A stretch of 64,000 nt of DNA, taken from contig NC_045141.1 of the NCBI RefSeq assembly GCF_008831285.2, positions 23,156,742-23,220,741 on the forward strand, read 5' to 3'. How positions within the stretch are numbered: the stretch's first letter is position 1; the number at the start of each line of letters is the position of its first letter. Positions 63,402-64,000 of the stretch are shown here, in pieces. The notes beneath the pieces were generated by a model. That model made no database searches, was not told where the DNA came from, and saw nothing but the letters and a program-made list of their open reading frames with translations. The translations under genes and the position numbers were made by a program. Origin of the DNA: Nymphaea colorata (taxonomy: Eukaryota; Streptophyta; Magnoliopsida; Nymphaeales; Nymphaeaceae).

Positions 63402-63711
63402 AGGGACATCTGGAAGACAAGCTAAAAACCTGTTGCAGACATGGTTTTAGCATCAAATCATGTTCTGAAACAAAGATCAGAACAAGAACAAAGATTTGAT
63501 GCCAAGCCCATGTTGACATAGATTAGTTAGCAAATTTGTCCCACTCAAGAGGAATTGCAATTATACGGACATCTTGAAGACATGATAAAACCTGTTAAGA
63601 CATGGTTTTAGAATTAAATCATGTTCCGAAACAAAAGATTTGATGCCAAGACCAGGCTTCTGACATGGTTTAGTTGGCAAATTTGTTCCACTCACGAGGC
63701 ATTGCAATGTA
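63402..63711 (+). repeat. Diverged tandem duplication, about 150-165 bp x 2
   Basis: Copy 1 (from GGACATCTGGAAGACAAGCT) and copy 2 (from about 63566, GGACATCTTGAAGACATGAT) share AACCTGTT.AGACATGGTTTTAG, AAATCATGTTC.GAAACAAA, GATTTGATGCCAAG and GCAAATTTGT(C/T)CCACTCA. Copy 1 has an extra ~20 bases. The copies differ at about one base in eight by eye. Confidence 0.8.
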
Positions 63712-64000
63712 CAAAACTCTAACAAGCAGATGCTGATACCAAGCATAAGATCAATGACGATGAAAGAGGAGACTTCCCAATTTTTTCATTGACATGAACT
63801 CATATGCATAGAGGCTTATCTATTCAGTAGCCACAGGCACTTGTAGACTAGGTTTAGATTAAAAGGAAAAAAGGAATTAGCCACCTCAAGCTCAAGTCGA
63901 GCAATAACTAAACCTGCCAGAAAGGCAGGAGCATGAAAACCTAAATATGCCAGTGGTATATAGAATCTGTAAAGCTGATATAGAAGTCGAAAATTCGCAA

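Larger units (their letters stand above)
63086..64000 (-). other. Intron of the O-fucosyltransferase gene (incomplete)
   Basis: This interval follows the acceptor (CTTCCACAG at about 63086) upstream of the first visible exon. It contains a perfect palindrome and a diverged duplication, listed separately. No coding segment of the family was recognised up to the window end. Confidence 0.55.

Noticed and set aside
1-64000. tRNA, rRNA or organelle-derived segments
   Set aside because: I looked for cloverleaf-like A/B box pairs and rRNA-like stretches and saw none that held up. A tRNAscan-SE and Rfam run would settle it.

Overview
This window is nuclear DNA of a flowering plant. It has AT-rich spacers, genes split into many GT-AG exons, and only plant-type gene families. 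I cannot name the species. A non-grass angiosperm is likely, because the CCT-domain gene resembles grass Ghd7/VRN2 while the rest gives no grass signature. That placement is inference. All gene models were spliced by eye from reading frame, GT/AG sites and phase.

Layout from left to right. At 2.0-6.2 kb on the minus strand is a two-exon CCT-motif transcription factor with the head and tail motifs of Ghd7. At 6.4-15.1 kb is gene-poor spacer with relics of a short hAT-like MITE family and a LINE 3' fragment. At 15.1-21.1 kb (+) is a seven-exon GFO/IDH/MocA-type oxidoreductase. At 22.9-27.1 kb (+) is a four-exon PLAC8/cell-number-regulator membrane protein. At 29.5-29.8 kb (-) is a tiny one-pass membrane protein of about 50 residues. 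At 30.6-31.7 kb is a non-autonomous PIF/Harbinger-like element with intact ends. At 33.2-38.5 kb (-) is an eight-coding-exon FORKED-like/VAN3-binding protein with a 5'-UTR intron and TATA box. At 38.5-49.4 kb is a spacer with four more MITE copies and several tandem repeats. At 50.8-60.9 kb (+) is a 14-exon, about 2,265-residue Agenet-domain protein of the G2484-1 type. From 62.1 kb to beyond the right edge (-) lies the 3' part of a GDP-fucose O-fucosyltransferase-family gene.

The genes do not form a pathway. Three of them (oxidoreductase, FORKED-like, G2484-1) have best-remembered Arabidopsis relatives that sit close together on chromosome 4 (At4g17370, At4g17350, At4g17330) in the same order. 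The O-fucosyltransferase may also belong to that neighbourhood. This looks like an old conserved gene block, with the spacers filled by small DNA transposons and local tandem duplications. I found no rRNA, tRNA, CRISPR array or retroviral-type coding sequence, and no clearly new multi-gene system. The most interesting single items are the Ghd7-like gene, the MITE family, the Harbinger-like element and a perfect 43-bp palindrome.
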